This document shows, in pieces, positions 48,515-58,402 of a DNA stretch of 64,000 bases. The stretch lies in IMG/VR virus record IMGVR_UViG_3300003323_000724, positions 39,940-103,939 of that record; one strand, 5' to 3'. The notes beneath the pieces are model-generated. The model ran no database searches. It had not been told where the DNA came from and was given only the letters and a program-made list of their open reading frames with translations. Position 1 is the first letter of the stretch. Each line of letters begins with the position of its first letter. This DNA is from a virus. The position numbers and the translations under genes were made by a program.

Positions 48515-49914
48515 TGGCCCTGACATGGACCGGTGTTGGAGGGTTATTTACCCGGATCGGCCGAATACTCAAAATTGGGTATGACTTGACTCAATACCAG
48601 AAGACCCTCCCGGCTCAATACGACGATATCAACGATCAGTTTTTGGCTGATCTGCAATTCATTGGTGGTGGTGTCACTACACAAGCCAACGGTCTCGTCC
48701 GGGCCTCTTCCGGTGAAATGGCCTTTGCGTCTAACACGGCGTCCCAAGTTGTTATTGAAATGGTCCAGCAGGATCAGGGAAGCCAGTCGATTTCTCTGCA
48801 AGTAGCAATGCAGGAAGTGATCCGACAAATGATCGTAGCGTCTCAAACGGTCAAGGCTGCGACTGTTACCACTGTTGCTTCCACTCTAACCGGGTTTGTC
48901 GGGAATGGTGTTGTTGTCCTCTCGACCAAACGGGGCGACGGACTGATTCAAGAAAACATCATTCCCGAAACGTTACGACTTGCGTGCATTGCCGACAGCT
49001 ACACCGGAAACACCACTCGGGGACAAGAACAGTTCAATCTCGGGGGCGAACCAATCACCTACAACACCGTATGGGACTACGATTATCCGTCCGGTTCGGC
49101 TGCTTCTACTCAAGTGGCCGCAATCAGTTCCGCTACCGACGGGAATGGCCAGACCAACATCCTGACCAACGGAGACTTCGAGGTGTGGACCCCAACAACT
49201 CCCGACGCACCGACCAACACTCTCGATAACTGGACCCTCGCGTCCCCTGCAGCGTGGGGGACGGATATCGAACAGAACACTACGAATCCGAATCAGGGTA
49301 CGTACTGCGTTCAGTTCCTTCCCGGGACGGGGGTGAACACAACCCTGTACCAAGTGTTCAACGATCCGGTAACGGGAACCCTGACGACCCCGGCCGGGCT
49401 AACTTCCTACGCGGTCAATTTATGGCTCAGGAAGCTCTCAGGAACGATTTCAGCGGGCGTGTTGCAGGTTGCCCTCACCGATGGCTCCGGAACGGTCCTG
49501 AACGACGCACAGGGCGTTGCAAACAGCTTCACCGTCACCCTCTCGACTTTGGGGACCGTCTACACAGCCTACAACGGGGTGTTTCGACTGAACGCCACCC
49601 CCCCTTCTACGATTTGGCTCCGGTTGCGGTTAACCACTCCTCTTGTCGGTGCGTCGTTCCTCGCGGACGACATTTGCATGGCTCCTCTAACGGCCATGTA
49701 TGCAGGTGGTCCGGGATTCGCCGTATTTTCTGGAGCGACTTCGTTCGTACAAAAAGATGCATGGAACATAGTGGACGCCAATGATTACGGAACCGCTACT
49801 GATTTGGGGTCGTTCCAAATAGGTTTTGAACGACTTTTTTCTTTATCTAGTATGGGACTATTACTTCCAAGTTCTGGTTCACCTACGATTTCTGACGCTT
49901 TGATTACCGCTTGA
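48514..49914 (+). CDS. Tail protein with carbohydrate-binding-like domain
   Basis: 466 residues. The N-terminal ~200 residues are helical to mixed ('SSGEMAFASNTASQVVIEMV'). From ~213, 'NILTNGDFEVWTP' and 'SYAVNLWLRKLSGTISAG' are the opening and core strands of a CBM4/9-type beta-sandwich. Likely contributes to receptor binding. ATG follows GGAGG. Confidence 0.65.
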   Translation: MALTWTGVGGLFTRIGRILKIGYDLTQYQKTLPAQYDDINDQFLADLQFIGGGVTTQANGLVRASSGEMAFASNTASQVVIEMVQQDQGSQSISLQVAMQEVIRQMIVASQTVKAATVTTVASTLTGFVGNGVVVLSTKRGDGLIQENIIPETLRLACIADSYTGNTTRGQEQFNLGGEPITYNTVWDYDYPSGSAASTQVAAISSATDGNGQTNILTNGDFEVWTPTTPDAPTNTLDNWTLASPAAWGTDIEQNTTNPNQGTYCVQFLPGTGVNTTLYQVFNDPVTGTLTTPAGLTSYAVNLWLRKLSGTISAGVLQVALTDGSGTVLNDAQGVANSFTVTLSTLGTVYTAYNGVFRLNATPPSTIWLRLRLTTPLVGASFLADDICMAPLTAMYAGGPGFAVFSGATSFVQKDAWNIVDANDYGTATDLGSFQIGFERLFSLSSMGLLLPSSGSPTISDALITA

Positions 49915-49930
49915 TTATTGGAGTTCATCC

Positions 49931-50803
49931 GTGGCCGACAACTTTCCCGTAACACCGGCGACATCCTCCCCGATGCGGGACGTGGCCACCGATCAGGTTA
50001 CGTATAGCGGTGATTCTGCTGACGTGCAGCTCATCCGGTACGTGTTCGTTACTGGAGCCGAAGGGTCAAAGACTGTTATCGATCCCCCTGCTGGAGCCGG
50101 AGCAACGACCAGCGGGACGCCACGAACTGTCACCGCTTCTGATTCACCCGAAGTGACGGCACTCGCCAGTGTAGTCACCAACACCGGTGACGCACTCACC
50201 CGCATCGGGGAAGTTAGTTCCAATCCAACGTCTAATACGATCCTCGATCGACTGCTTCAGATTCAGGTACTTTTGGGCAACGCGACGACGATTCAGAGTG
50301 AATACTTTGCGGCCCTCCCGACACTGACCAACGGACAACTTTCCCCACCGGCTCTTGATGTTAACAGCGTTCTTTACACAAATCCGGGAGCACTGAGTTA
50401 CACAACGGACAGTGTTTCGTCCTACGCAACGGCCCGAACGAGTGGCGGAACCAGTATCAGCAAGCTAATCACGGCCGCAACTACTAATGCAACTGTAGTC
50501 AAGGCGAGTGCAGGACAGCGTTACCGTGTTGTGTGCTCGAATCTCAATACATCTGAAGCCCGGTACGTTCACTTTTGTAACTCATCATCGACTCCAGTCG
50601 CGGGCACAACAGCCGTTGTCGACACGATTGTGGTTCCGGCCGCGTCCTCTTCGATCCTCCCAACTGTGATGGGCTTCAGTGACGGAATCGGTGTCGCGTT
50701 CTCTACCGGCATCAGCTATTACGTGACTAAAGGTGTTCTCGACAGCGATGCAACGGCACTCACGACCGCGAACGACATGGTTATTACCGTGGAGTGGTTC
50801 TAA
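49931..50803 (+). CDS. Tail/fibre structural protein, 290 residues
   Basis: Ser/Thr/Val/Ala-rich protein with a C-terminal beta domain ('QRYRVVCSNLNTSEARYVHF', 'PAASSSILPTVMGFSDGIGV') like other small phage fibre proteins. GTG 49931 after GGAG; stop overlaps the tailspike ATG. Confidence 0.6.
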   Translation: MADNFPVTPATSSPMRDVATDQVTYSGDSADVQLIRYVFVTGAEGSKTVIDPPAGAGATTSGTPRTVTASDSPEVTALASVVTNTGDALTRIGEVSSNPTSNTILDRLLQIQVLLGNATTIQSEYFAALPTLTNGQLSPPALDVNSVLYTNPGALSYTTDSVSSYATARTSGGTSISKLITAATTNATVVKASAGQRYRVVCSNLNTSEARYVHFCNSSSTPVAGTTAVVDTIVVPAASSSILPTVMGFSDGIGVAFSTGISYYVTKGVLDSDATALTTANDMVITVEWF

Positions 50804-53800
50804 TGGCGGACCGCACGGAAGTGTCTCGGGGACTCGTCACTCGAACCTACGTTAATCGCACTTACGTCAATCGGGGATACGGTCTCCCGGTCCGTCCCCT
50901 TCCGCCCATAAATCTGTCCGGAATCCCCTCCACAAACTCCGTACAAGTTACGTGGACCGATACCAATTCTGGGGCCATTGCGTATCGAGTAGAAGTCTCC
51001 CTCGATGGGGTGAGCTACTCTACTAGCGGAACCACCGAAGTCGGCGGGACGTTCTTCGTTGTTGGAAACCTCCAACCGGCTACTGATTATTACTTCCGAG
51101 TCTATGCTTTCGCCCTCGTGGATTCGGCAACGGCCCCTGTTGCTCAAATCACAACGTCGAGTCTTCCCCAGATCCCACCTGGAACGCCAATCGGATTGAA
51201 CGCTCTTGTCCTATCGAGCGAACGGATTGATTTGGGGTGGACCCCGGCCGATCAACTGGATCAGGGGTTCCAAGTTCAGATTTCGCTCGATAGTTCTAAT
51301 TGGACCACGATTACTAATCCCCTAACCGCTCCGCACGCGGTGTCATTCTCCGCGACTGGACTGGCTACCGGAACTCTTTATTATTTCCGCGTTGCGGGAG
51401 TCAATACTTTTGGATCGTCGGCCTACAGCGCTCCAATTTCTGCTACTACTCAATCCCCCGCACAAGCCCCGAACGCTCCCACGAATTTGACCGTTTCTCT
51501 TCCATCGGGTGGGGCAGCGGCTTCTCAACTGAATTTGTCTTGGGTCCGAAACAGCACCAACGAGACCGGATTCAAAATCGAACGGTCTCCGAACGGGGTG
51601 GGGAGCTGGGTCCAAATTGACATTGCGGCAGCGGGGAGCACGACATACCAGAATACCGGACTGGCGTCTTCTACCACGTACTACTACCGCATCCGAGCCA
51701 CCAACACGTTTGGTGATTCGGCCTACACTCCCGTTCGGTCCGGAACCACACAGTCTGGTGGTAGTACCGCTCCCACGGCTCCGACACTAAATCAGCCCAC
51801 GTCCCCGAGCGCAACACAGATCACTCTCGTTTGGGTGTCGAATGCCACTAACACAGATTCCTACACCGTGTATCGGGGGGTTGCCTCTACCAACATGGTG
51901 GCGATTCAGACCGGAATTACTCCGGACATTCTGACCTACACGGACAACAACGCGGGACCAGCGGGAACTTACTGGTACTACGCGGTTGCGGCTGTGAACG
52001 GGTTCGGTGAAGGTCGATCGGCGAACCGCTACGTTCAGTCCAAACCCAATGCCCCTGCTGCTCCCCCTCAAACTCTTACCTCAACAACAATCTCGCCGTA
52101 CACCGTCCGTCTCGATATTCCCACAAACGCGGCCCCGACCGCTATATTCTCGACGTGGCAGTGGTCAACTGACGGGACAACGTGGCCCGCAGGGGACACA
52201 AATAATGTCTGGCCCAACGTTCCCCCTGCGTCTACCGATCGACAAACTCAAGGGTACTACAATACGTTCCAAGCGGTTTTCGGATCTGCTCCCCAACGGT
52301 ACTACGTCTCCGGATTGACCCCGGGACAGCAGTATTGGTTCCGGTTGGTAAACACCAATTCGGGAGCCGCTTCTGACCCGTCGAATGTGGTTGGACCGAT
52401 CACGATGCCGACCACGGCGTCAACAGTAACAGCCCCCACCGGAGTTAGTGGAACTGCACTAACGGCTGTAACAGCCGTTGTCCAATGGACCCTTCAATCG
52501 ACTCGATTGGAAACGGGAATTCTCGTTGAACGGTCGGCGGATGCTGGAAGCACTTGGCAGGTTGCGGCCGGTAATATGTTTGCCGGGTCATCGTACTTGG
52601 TTGATTCCGGATTGATTCCCGGCGCAACGTACAGATGGCGAGTTACTTCGTTTACCGGAAGAACCCAAACCGGATACCAAACTTACAGCTACGTCAGTTC
52701 CGCAACCTCAACATCTTCTAGTGGAATCATACTGAGTGGAACATCCGGCTCCGCTCCAACGACTCCGTCACTCTTAACTGCATCGGCCTACGATGACACA
52801 CGGGTAAGTCTCGAATGGCAATTGAACGCGGAGGATGAACTAGGAACGTCCGTTGAAATTTCCACCAACGGGGGATCGAGTTGGAATCAGATTACCACTG
52901 TGGGTAAGTGGGTTTGGTCCTGTTACGTCACCGGATTGGTAGCGTCCACCAGTTATCAGTTCCGCATCCGCACCTTCAATGCAGGGGGCTATTCTTCTTA
53001 CACATCTGCCGTTACCGTTTCGACCCTCGCCGCTGGTCACAATTACACAGGTGACTTGGCTCTTGCTTCTGTCCCGGCCACGATTGGGATTACCCCCCAA
53101 CGGCTTGCCACCTATCGGCAGATGCAGATCGATTACAATAACGGCAGTCCGATCAACTACGGTGGAACCCTCTACGCGATCATTAAAACTCGTGCGGACA
53201 ACACCTTGGCTTTCATGCAATCCGGAAACACAGCCGGATTGGGGTACCTCGATGCCTGGGGCGATGTGGGTTGGTACGCAGCTTTGATGTACCAACTTAC
53301 CGGAGCAACCGCTTATGCCCAAGCTGCCTACACGATGCTAATCACAAATCCGGCAGGGGTGTCGAGCACTTACGGGGGCCAAATCACGGTCCGACCCGTC
53401 TACTTGCTTCGTGGCTCCCCTGCGTTCAATTATGTTTCTGCTTGCACCCAGCAAGTTCAGATGATTTACGACTGGTGTCGGGGCGCGTGGACCTCAGACC
53501 AACAAGCTGTAGTCCAGAGTGGCATCGAAGCGTGGATCGCATACGCAAACGGCTGGAACCAAAAGCAGTACACGGGGGGGATGCGGCTCGGTCCGGCTCA
53601 GGAAACTAACATCAACTCGTTCGGGTGGGCGTATTACGCGGCTGCTGTGTGGGATGTATTGAACTACTCCACTACGGCAGGCACATGGACTCTTCAGAGC
53701 CAGTTTATTCCCTACGGAGGCATCCAACCGTCTTACTCTACCCAAACCGGCCCCACCAGCGATTGTACTACGTACTGCAATGAAAGCATGGGCACATGGG

Positions 53801-55635
53801 CGTACCAACGATCCGACGGAGAAGGGGCCGAATCTACAGAGTACGACGATAAGACTGCCGTGTCATTTGCTTGTAACGTTGAACTGATCCGTCAGTCCCG
53901 GTCAGTGAATGGAGACAACGTTGAGTACCACCCGGTGGCCCGTACCGGGGCACGGAAAAACGGGTTCGGGATCATGGCCCACTTCAGTTCCGACTTGCAG
54001 CAGATGTTCAAATTCGGGGACAACGGGAACCCCCACAGTTTTGGAAACAATGGGTTCATCCGGTCCACGATGCACCCAATTGGGCTGATCGCAAACGCTT
54101 CCCGAGGGAACGTTACAATCGGTCCCGTGGTTAATGGATTCGCACAAGAAATATTCAACAAGAACGGAGCAGCCCCTTGGGGCGGATCGAACACCCCTTA
54201 TTGGGGATGGTATTTGGGCGTCGATCCGTACATCACAACCGCCCCCCGGTCGACGTTGGCCAAGGGCCACGCGGCAATGGTACAGGGATTCGTGACGTAC
54301 CACACGGGGTACTCGAATAGTGACACTGCGTTCTACACGATGATGATCCGGAACAACTGGACGGACCACCAAGCGTACCAGTTTGGAAATTGGGGGCTGT
54401 ACCGAAAGGGCGAATGGGCAATTACTTACGCTAACGGATACGGCGGTCCTGGGATCTATTCGGATTGTGCCAACCAGCTCCAGTTGGGGGGATTTGGAAA
54501 CTTCGGTAACTTGTTCTGTACCCCGACAACCCAACGGGGCACACAACGGATTATCACATCAAAATTCAATACATCCCCGGACTTTACTTACGCTGTGGGA
54601 GAGACGTGGGGACCATTTTATGCGGTGGCTGCGATCTACGGCGGAACCCCGCCGACGTTCGTTCAGGAGTGGACCCGGAGCATTGTCCACATTCCGTCCT
54701 CTGATGCTCTGTCTGATACGGTAATCACATTTGATCGGGTTCTTGCGGCCAATCCCAATAACCTTCCCAACGGGGGCGGCACGGGAACCGGAATTGGATT
54801 TTATGCAACGTACCCTGCATCCGACTCTCTCGGAGACCGAACTCGGATCAATGGCAATCCGATATCGAACGTCCCCGACAGTGCAAACACGTCGGTTCCT
54901 AGCAGTCCCGGAACTCCGGCCCTTGTTCAATTCATTCAGCACTGCGCAACGGCTCCCACAATCAACGGGGGTGGAACTTCCGTCACTTGGACCACTTCCG
55001 GAGCGATCAACTACTCCGGCGTGAACAACCTCAAGTTGGTCCCACTGCTCCCAACAGGATCGACAGTAGCGACGTACACAGATTCGGTGATATTCTTTCC
55101 GCCTTACCGCAACAACATTGCCGGGAGTGCGACCCTTCCAACGGTCTCCAACGGAACCCCGTACTCACCAGAAGCCCGTTACCAAGTTCGCATTTGGCCC
55201 TCGACGGCGTGGCCCAACGACGCCAATAATTATTGGTATGTGTTCCTGAACGTTGTGTTCGCGACGGATATTTCGGGCGGTCCGACCACGAGTGCAATCA
55301 CTGTTCAGGACGGAACCGGAACAATTGCGGCCGGGACGCGGATTACCCGTACTTCACTGAACGATGTTGTGGTAATGTTCAGTCAAGTTCCATCCACCGG
55401 ATCGTGGCCCACAACGACGTTCAATCGGGTGCTCCAGTCTGGGTACACGTTTACTTGGACCGCAACGACGGCCACAACAAACGTAATTCTGTGTGATTTG
55501 AGTACGTCGAAGACTTGGACTTATACGATTGATGGCGGCGGATCGCAATCCTTGTCCGTTGACAGCTCGTCCGGCGTCGGTGTGATTGCGGTTACGGGAA
55601 CGGGAAGTCACACAATAGTCCTTACGGGAATTTGA
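50803..55635 (+). CDS. Tailspike: FN3 repeats plus heparinase II/III-like lyase
   Basis: 1,610 residues. Seven fibronectin type III-like repeats begin near residues 33, 123, 223, 324, 416, 543 and 650 (e.g. 'ATDYYFRVYAFAL', 'STTYYYRIRATNTFG'). From ~745 an alpha/alpha-toroid-like region (AWGDVGWYAALMYQLTGATA) leads to 'TDHQAYQFGNWGLYRKGEWA', the His-bearing strand pattern of heparinase II/III-type polysaccharide lyases, then beta domains to the end. It would depolymerise a host polysaccharide during adsorption. ATG overlaps the previous stop (TAATG). Lyase family is inferred from fold-like pattern. Confidence 0.75.
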   Translation: MADRTEVSRGLVTRTYVNRTYVNRGYGLPVRPLPPINLSGIPSTNSVQVTWTDTNSGAIAYRVEVSLDGVSYSTSGTTEVGGTFFVVGNLQPATDYYFRVYAFALVDSATAPVAQITTSSLPQIPPGTPIGLNALVLSSERIDLGWTPADQLDQGFQVQISLDSSNWTTITNPLTAPHAVSFSATGLATGTLYYFRVAGVNTFGSSAYSAPISATTQSPAQAPNAPTNLTVSLPSGGAAASQLNLSWVRNSTNETGFKIERSPNGVGSWVQIDIAAAGSTTYQNTGLASSTTYYYRIRATNTFGDSAYTPVRSGTTQSGGSTAPTAPTLNQPTSPSATQITLVWVSNATNTDSYTVYRGVASTNMVAIQTGITPDILTYTDNNAGPAGTYWYYAVAAVNGFGEGRSANRYVQSKPNAPAAPPQTLTSTTISPYTVRLDIPTNAAPTAIFSTWQWSTDGTTWPAGDTNNVWPNVPPASTDRQTQGYYNTFQAVFGSAPQRYYVSGLTPGQQYWFRLVNTNSGAASDPSNVVGPITMPTTASTVTAPTGVSGTALTAVTAVVQWTLQSTRLETGILVERSADAGSTWQVAAGNMFAGSSYLVDSGLIPGATYRWRVTSFTGRTQTGYQTYSYVSSATSTSSSGIILSGTSGSAPTTPSLLTASAYDDTRVSLEWQLNAEDELGTSVEISTNGGSSWNQITTVGKWVWSCYVTGLVASTSYQFRIRTFNAGGYSSYTSAVTVSTLAAGHNYTGDLALASVPATIGITPQRLATYRQMQIDYNNGSPINYGGTLYAIIKTRADNTLAFMQSGNTAGLGYLDAWGDVGWYAALMYQLTGATAYAQAAYTMLITNPAGVSSTYGGQITVRPVYLLRGSPAFNYVSACTQQVQMIYDWCRGAWTSDQQAVVQSGIEAWIAYANGWNQKQYTGGMRLGPAQETNINSFGWAYYAAAVWDVLNYSTTAGTWTLQSQFIPYGGIQPSYSTQTGPTSDCTTYCNESMGTWAYQRSDGEGAESTEYDDKTAVSFACNVELIRQSRSVNGDNVEYHPVARTGARKNGFGIMAHFSSDLQQMFKFGDNGNPHSFGNNGFIRSTMHPIGLIANASRGNVTIGPVVNGFAQEIFNKNGAAPWGGSNTPYWGWYLGVDPYITTAPRSTLAKGHAAMVQGFVTYHTGYSNSDTAFYTMMIRNNWTDHQAYQFGNWGLYRKGEWAITYANGYGGPGIYSDCANQLQLGGFGNFGNLFCTPTTQRGTQRIITSKFNTSPDFTYAVGETWGPFYAVAAIYGGTPPTFVQEWTRSIVHIPSSDALSDTVITFDRVLAANPNNLPNGGGTGTGIGFYATYPASDSLGDRTRINGNPISNVPDSANTSVPSSPGTPALVQFIQHCATAPTINGGGTSVTWTTSGAINYSGVNNLKLVPLLPTGSTVATYTDSVIFFPPYRNNIAGSATLPTVSNGTPYSPEARYQVRIWPSTAWPNDANNYWYVFLNVVFATDISGGPTTSAITVQDGTGTIAAGTRITRTSLNDVVVMFSQVPSTGSWPTTTFNRVLQSGYTFTWTATTATTNVILCDLSTSKTWTYTIDGGGSQSLSVDSSSGVGVIAVTGTGSHTIVLTGI

Positions 55636-55637
55636 GA

Positions 55638-56720
55638 ATGGCTGTTGGCGCATTTGCCCGAACCAGAACATCCGACCCCTTCGCAACTCCGTTTGCGTTG
55701 GGCGGTGTGGCTACTACGTACCCAATGGCCGCAACTCTTAGTATCGGGTGGTGCGCGAGATTCAAAGCAACCGAAACTACACCGATTGCAGGAATCCGAA
55801 TCAACTGGTCTGCTATCTCTGTTCCCGGGACCATCACCGCCCGAATCGAAACCACCGACACGAGTACGGGAAAGCCCACGGGAACGCTCTACGACGCCAA
55901 TGCAACTAAAACCTTCACTCCCACTGTGGGCTGGCAGCAAGTTACGTTTGACACACCCCCGACTACGAATCGAACTCAGGGAGTAGACTACTGCGTAGTT
56001 CTTCTGACCGCCGGAACCGGAACTACACAAACTCTCCGATCGAGTGTGAGCTTTAACCCGTATCCGGTTGCACTCTTTACCGCTTCTGATGGTTCCACTC
56101 GATCGAATTTTACTCTCGTTTCCGGAGCGTGCCCGATCTGCTCATTGGTGTTGACAAATGCTAGTGAAGTGACAGAGGGGATGTGTCCGTATGCGGTGGG
56201 TGGCACTACTGTTCAGATTTACGGCACCCGAGCGGCTGGTTTCAAGTTTACACTCCTGTCGGGTGCCGTCATTAGTGGCATCGATTGCCAAGCGATGACA
56301 ATTACTGGCACCCCAACAAACATCTTGGCCAAGATATTCAGCGGCTCCTCTCTCGTTAGCGGCTCGACCAGTACGAACACGTTTACCGACATGCAGGCCA
56401 CGACGGTGACCCGTGTCGGTCGGTTCTTGTTCGACACGGGTCCAGTAACCCTCGCGGCGGGCACGTACCGGGCTGTGATCCAACAAAGTGACACCACCAC
56501 GGCGAGTGGAAATCGCTACAACCTGTCTACCGGTGTGGGTGTTGTGTCTGATCTGGTCCCGACGAATGTGCAACTGACGACAACCTTGGACGTGACTGCC
56601 GGATCGATTTCGTGGACTGATACGACAACAGAAACACCGGCTGGGATGGGCTTGATAATTTCAAGCCTTCCCGCCGGTGGAGTGAGTGGGCCGACATTGC
56701 CGATCATTGTGAACATCTGA
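55638..56720 (+). CDS. Tail fibre-like protein with two repeated beta domains
   Basis: 360 residues. Two halves share a pattern ('IAGIRINWSAISVPGTITAR' and 'ISGIDCQAMTITGTPTNILA'; both then have '...TYxxV(I/L)...'), as in jelly-roll fibre domains with duplicated structure. ATG after GGGAA. Ends converging with the reverse-strand secreted protein gene (17-base overlap). Confidence 0.6.
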   Translation: MAVGAFARTRTSDPFATPFALGGVATTYPMAATLSIGWCARFKATETTPIAGIRINWSAISVPGTITARIETTDTSTGKPTGTLYDANATKTFTPTVGWQQVTFDTPPTTNRTQGVDYCVVLLTAGTGTTQTLRSSVSFNPYPVALFTASDGSTRSNFTLVSGACPICSLVLTNASEVTEGMCPYAVGGTTVQIYGTRAAGFKFTLLSGAVISGIDCQAMTITGTPTNILAKIFSGSSLVSGSTSTNTFTDMQATTVTRVGRFLFDTGPVTLAAGTYRAVIQQSDTTTASGNRYNLSTGVGVVSDLVPTNVQLTTTLDVTAGSISWTDTTTETPAGMGLIISSLPAGGVSGPTLPIIVNI

Positions 56721-57270
56721 GGCGACGGCGAACCAGTCCGAGAATCGGCAAACCGGACAGGAGCATCACCAAACCAGCCGGAGCTGGGGCAGATTGAGGA
56801 TCGGGAGGAATCCCAATGTCTTGAAAATTGGTCGCGTAGAAGTGAACCGATGTGTTGTCTGTGGTCAAATATGGGTTTAGCTGGTCTGGGTACATTGAAA
56901 CCGCGATGTAGTAATAGTCCTTGTCAGACGCGATCGTTGGACCCGGGTCAACAGTATTTGAAACTCCCAAACCAGCCGACTTGATATACACCGGATCGGC
57001 TCCGTCCGCAACCGCATAAACGTCGAAGGTGACAATCGCCTGTGTCGGAACAACGTAATCCGAGTGGACGTGAAAAACGTCAAATACGATGGATAGGGGC
57101 TGCCAGATGCCTCCAAACGATACAGGAACGTCACCCGGAGTGTATAGGGCAGGATCAGTGGGCATGACCACCCATCCAACAGACTGGACCGGGTCTGGCG
57201 TAATCGTAAACCCCGCTCGGGACTCACTAACAGACAAAAGGACCAGAAACGCAGCGACTAGGGATCTCAC
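56704..57270 (-). CDS. Secreted protein with PEP-CTERM-like anchor
   Basis: 188 residues. Signal peptide RSLVAAFLVLLSVSESRAG, a beta-rich body, and a C-terminus of the PEP-CTERM type: 'APAPAGLVMLLSGLPILGLV' (Pro-Ala-Pro in place of Pro-Glu-Pro, hydrophobic helix) then RRRLR. Exosortase systems of planctomycetes process such tails. GTG start has GGAG 7 bases upstream. Single reverse gene inside the fibre operon, so probably a cargo gene that modifies the infected cell surface; alternatively host-derived. Confidence 0.7.
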   Translation of the reverse strand: MRSLVAAFLVLLSVSESRAGFTITPDPVQSVGWVVMPTDPALYTPGDVPVSFGGIWQPLSIVFDVFHVHSDYVVPTQAIVTFDVYAVADGADPVYIKSAGLGVSNTVDPGPTIASDKDYYYIAVSMYPDQLNPYLTTDNTSVHFYATNFQDIGIPPDPQSAPAPAGLVMLLSGLPILGLVRRRLRCSQ

Positions 57271-57353
57271 GGTTTGACTCCGGAAGGAAATTTCGAGACA
57301 CTCTATGTATGCAGTACAATTACCGTCCGGGCAAATAAAATAGGGGGATTACA

Positions 57354-57479
57354 ATGAGTCTTCTTCTCCTCTTCAGATCCGGTAGCGGACGCCCACCAAC
57401 GGGTCGGGTGGGAATTATCCCCGTGTTCTTGTCGATTCCGACCGAAGGGTACATTAGCACGATTGCTATGGAGCCGTAA
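57354..57479 (+). CDS. Small hypothetical protein, 41 residues
   Basis: MSLLLLFRSGSGRPPTGRVG..., starting after GGGGG and ending 1 base before the next ATG. A candidate -10 TACAAT (57315-57320) lies upstream. The last part 'PTEGYISTIAMEP' is conserved-looking, but no family is recognised. Confidence 0.5.
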   Translation: MSLLLLFRSGSGRPPTGRVGIIPVFLSIPTEGYISTIAMEP

Positions 57480-57480
57480 C

Positions 57481-57828
57481 ATGGCCGCTTCCCCGGTACT
57501 GACGATCGGTACGGCCTTCAAAGCGGCCGGGGACCAAAACGTCCGTATGCCCCTCGATCTAGGGGACGAGCCGTTAGTGATCGAACTGCTGACCGATCCC
57601 ACAACCGGGGAGTACGATCCGAACGCGGCTGCGATCCAAACGGCGTCAGTTTCGGTATCTCCGTCTGGTCCGACGTTATCAAGAACTCAGTTAGATTACC
57701 CTTATCAGATTAGCTGTTTAGTATCAGGTGGAACGGCCGGGACTGCTTACAATCTGACGTATTCGATCACCCTGATGGACGCGGACGCTACGATCCTGAC
57801 CCGTGTGGGCGCCCTTGTGGTTAAGTAG
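57481..57828 (+). CDS. Small Ig-like fibre-domain protein
   Basis: 115 residues. 'AAAIQTASVSVSPSGPTLSR', 'CLVSGGTAGTAYNLTYSITL' and '...VGALVVK' match a beta-sandwich seen in phage tail/fibre adaptor proteins (pattern SGGTxGTxYxLT). Likely a tail component. Confidence 0.6.
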   Translation: MAASPVLTIGTAFKAAGDQNVRMPLDLGDEPLVIELLTDPTTGEYDPNAAAIQTASVSVSPSGPTLSRTQLDYPYQISCLVSGGTAGTAYNLTYSITLMDADATILTRVGALVVK

Positions 57829-57841
57829 GAGATTCTAACAA

Positions 57842-58402
57842 GTGTTTGTGGATTTTGGAACTCAGACAATCGATACCGGAGAGCTTCTCCGACTCGTTGT
57901 TGATCGAGTACAAAAGGTGACTGGTCTAGGGGACCGAGTGTTCCTCTCCGTTTGGCCCGATGATTGGCACTTATCGGAAAGCCCGCGAGCAATACAGTTC
58001 GTCGCGATCCGACCGAACAACTTTCCCGTGTGGCAATCTGTAGTTAGTGGTGGAGGGTTCGATTACACAGGGTTCAACAGTGGTTTGACTATCACATCAT
58101 TCGTCCAAAACAGTTCCGATCCCGAATCGTGGTCCGGGAACGCACTGACCGAAGAAGCGATTGGTATAACTCAACTCGTCATGAAGGTTGCCGGAGCAGT
58201 CCAAGGCTGGTTTCCGATTGTGGGGACGAACGCCGATGCGGATCAAAGAACTGCTACTCCCCTTCGAGAGTACATGCGGATTGCCGACTCGGGATTCCGG
58301 TACAACACCGTCAAGAAAGGTACTAATTGGTGGTCTAAGGTTAGTATGGATGTGGAAATGAAATACTCGGCTAAGTTAACCACCCCACTGGACATTAGCT
58401 AA
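57842..58402 (+). CDS. Putative tail completion/terminator protein
   Basis: 186 residues from GTG 57842 (AGGAG). 'AIQFVAIRPNNFPVW' and 'VMKVAGAVQGWFPIVGTNAD' fit a small alpha/beta tail-terminator-like fold. Assignment is by size and neighbourhood. Last bases overlap the next ATG. Confidence 0.45.
   Translation: MFVDFGTQTIDTGELLRLVVDRVQKVTGLGDRVFLSVWPDDWHLSESPRAIQFVAIRPNNFPVWQSVVSGGGFDYTGFNSGLTITSFVQNSSDPESWSGNALTEEAIGITQLVMKVAGAVQGWFPIVGTNADADQRTATPLREYMRIADSGFRYNTVKKGTNWWSKVSMDVEMKYSAKLTTPLDIS

Noticed and set aside
57245-57290. Plus-strand TTGACT as an eighth cargo-type promoter
   Set aside because: No CATAGT/CATATT occurs 16 bases downstream; the match is to the -35 only.
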